Shown: positions 9,151 through 10,088 of the stretch, piece after piece | How positions within the stretch are numbered: position 1 is the stretch's first letter | How the letters are laid out: the number at the start of each line of letters is the position of its first letter | From: Copromyces sp. CBS 386.78 | Lineage: Eukaryota; Ascomycota; Sordariomycetes; Sordariales; Sordariaceae | Assembly: GCA_030685235.1 (NCBI GenBank) | Contig: MU839350.1 | Coordinates: forward strand, 1 to 10,088 | Reading direction: 5' to 3' | DNA length: 10,088 bases | Program-made: the position numbers and the translations under genes | Notes under the pieces: model-generated | Told to the model about the DNA's origin: nothing | The model's database searches: none | The model's input: only the letters and a program-made list of their open reading frames with translations

Positions 9151-9410
9151 TGTACGACCGTGCAATATACGACCGTACTACTAAGTGCGCTATAAAGTAC
9201 GTTATAAAGTAACTAATCTAAGTATATATTTAGGTACAGGCACATGATATTTCGTAAAAGAATATAATGCTTAGATTTTTGGTGTAAAATCTATGAAAGA
9301 ATATAATTGCGAAGTAAAGTGTGGACTGCGATTTGGATGCGAGCGATCTGATTGGCTCAAAAATTTTAGGGTGCATTAGCGCGCGGGAAGGGTGTAAGTG
9401 GGTGGGGCTA
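9151..9410 (+). other. Little-mutated subterminal DNA of MULE-type element
   Basis: There is no coding signal. CpA and TpG are frequent, unlike the DNA on either side. Short direct repeats are present: tacgaccgt at 9153-9161 and 9168-9176 (15-bp period), tataaagta at 9191-9199 and 9203-9211 (12-bp period), and aaagaatataat at about 9256 and 9293. A GC-rich block with gcgcgcgggaagggtgtaag lies at about 9380-9400. A similar block on the other strand lies inside the TIR end at 10044-10088, which supports one element family. Confidence 0.6.
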
Positions 9411-9452
9411 CAGTCCTTGAAGACTTTCTATACAGTCCGAAAAGACTTTCTC
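9411..9452 (-). repeat. Right TIR of MULE-type element
   Basis: Two tandem units (9411-9430 and 9433-9452) end in gaaaagactttctc. The string cgaaaagactttctcttaa is identical, 19 bases, to the right end of the MITE at 2706-2724, and the two 42-bp ends align without gaps. The element ends at 9452; TTAAAGAA follows, which would be the target copy if the duplication is 8 bp. Confidence 0.8.
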
Positions 9453-9997
9453 TTAAAGAAGGATAAAAACTTTAAGGAAATTATTAATCGCTTTAAATAA
9501 ACGAATAAAGATAACGAGAACTAATTCGGTTGCTGAATTAGTAAAAGTAGTTTTTTAATACCTATTATAAATTACTATAATACTATATACTTATTAAAAG
9601 ATTTAGCGATCTTTAATTTAAGTATAATAATTTATATTTTTAATAAAATTAATTAATTTAACGACCTAATTCCTATAAACCTTAATAATTATATATAGGT
9701 TAAGGATAAACGTATACTTATCGAGGGATACGGTAATATTATACTAATAATCGAAGACGATAAAAGAGGTTACAATCTACACCTTACTAATATCGCTTTA
9801 GTATTAAATATAGCCTATAACTTCGTCTCTTTAAAAAAATTCGAAGAGGAATAGATTTTCTAGGATTATAAAAACGGTTACTTGTATTCTAGCTTTATAA
9901 ACTCCCTAATTTATAATATCTACTCTTATTATAACTAATTTATATTGGAATATATCCCTTTATAAAATAATAACCTTAACGAATCCTCTTTTATTAT
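9453..9997 (+). pseudogene. Ty1/copia gag-pol fragment, protease region
   Basis: One frame (that of 9600) runs the whole length, with only stops explainable by RIP. The copia protease motif, normally W.FDSGAS.H, reads AIFNLSIIIYIFN at 9606-9644, with the catalytic Asp codon as AAT at 9615. Then come RILIEGYGNIILIIEDD and NIALVLNIAYNFVSLKKF (about 9790-9843), the usual 'NV.YVP....NLVSL' of copia protease and its junction with the pre-integrase domain. The fragment starts and ends at TIRs of the same DNA-transposon family, so it is the interrupted target. The rest of the copia element is not in the window. RIP signs are strong. Confidence 0.85.
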
Positions 9998-10088
9998 GAG
10001 CGACTCTACTCGCACCGTCAGAAAACTCTACTCGGACCGTGATCCACTTTTTCCCTCACACATATCCCTAACCCTCGCGCGGCCACAG
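9998..10088 (+). mobile_element. Left end of a second TIR element of the same family
   Basis: The sequence starting gagcgactctactcgcaccg aligns without gaps to the left TIR of the MITE and has the same two-unit structure, cores at about 10008-10019 and 10031-10042. After it come pyrimidine-rich DNA and a GC-rich block (ccctcgcgcggccac) mirroring the block inside the end at 9452. CpA is retained. The element runs off the window. The bases before it, tttattat, would be the target copy if the duplication is 8 bp; its partner is outside. Confidence 0.7.

Larger units (their letters stand above)
6914..9452 (+). mobile_element. MULE-type DNA transposon, 5' end missing
   Basis: A Mutator-like transposase pseudogene is followed by non-coding DNA that ends in a tandem-motif TIR at about 9411-9452. 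On its right the sequence becomes copia-like, so this end is a real insertion boundary. No left TIR is visible: the coding region begins right after the gypsy LTR, so the gypsy element either inserted into this transposon or replaced its left end. Assigning transposase and TIR to one element is an inference from position and orientation. Confidence 0.65.

Noticed and set aside
9153..9211. CRISPR-like or other functional repeat array
   Set aside because: There are only two copies each of two 9-base repeats, with no regular spacers; such short repeats are common in transposon subterminal DNA.
9145..9452. A short complete MITE starting at gagcga next to the palindrome
   Set aside because: The two repeats there are 15 bp apart, not about 22, do not align well with the right TIR, and the flanks (cgctcaatt and ttaaagaa) do not match.
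249..9997. A new functional gene system with an alternative code reading TAA/TAG as Gln
   Set aside because: Reassigned stops would not explain loss of catalytic Asp/Glu, Cys/His changed to Tyr, TGG changed to TAG, or the CpA/TpG deficit. RIP explains all of these.

Overview
The window is a block of decayed, nested transposable elements with no intact host gene. It most likely comes from a filamentous ascomycete fungus (Pezizomycotina) that has, or had, repeat-induced point mutation (RIP). The sequence is AT-rich. TpA is everywhere, while CpA and TpG are scarce over most of the length. CpG is common, so ordinary CpG-methylation decay does not explain the bias. Recognisable transposon proteins read through long stretches only if in-frame TAA/TAG are taken as former CAA, CAG or TGG. 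Cys and His positions have become Tyr, Asp has become Asn and Glu has become Lys, as C-to-T changes in CpA on both strands would produce. I cannot name the species.

Layout, left to right. (1) 1-248: the 3' part of a Ty3/gypsy-type LTR, little mutated, with a TATA box. (2) 249-6595: internal region of a gypsy retrotransposon: leader, gag with a zinc knuckle, then pol in the order protease, reverse transcriptase, RNase H, integrase, chromodomain-like tail. Gag reads in the frame of position 403, pol in a second frame, and a one-base shift near 4636 moves the rest of pol into a third. (3) 2298-2728: a 415-bp non-autonomous TIR element (MITE) inside pol, flanked by TTAATTAA on both sides and almost free of RIP. 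(4) About 6606-6913: a heavily mutated LTR-like segment just after pol that does not match the LTR at 1-248 along most of its length. (5) About 6925-9130: a Mutator-like (MULE) transposase pseudogene with a charged C-terminal extension. (6) About 9151-9452: little-mutated terminal DNA ending in a right TIR that shares 19 bases with the right end of the MITE. (7) 9453-9997: a piece of Ty1/copia gag-pol with the protease region. (8) 9998-10088: the left end of another element of the same TIR family.

The parts suggest an order of events. A copia element received at least two insertions of one TIR family. One of these carries a MULE transposase and is the best candidate for the enzyme source of the small MITE. 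A gypsy element abuts, and may interrupt, the 5' side of the MULE. RIP then mutated the long repeats. The MITE and the TIR ends stayed nearly clean, because they arrived later or are too short for RIP. I see no new defence, metabolic or regulatory system. The interesting content is the MITE/MULE pairing, the patchwork of RIP, and the unmatched LTRs.
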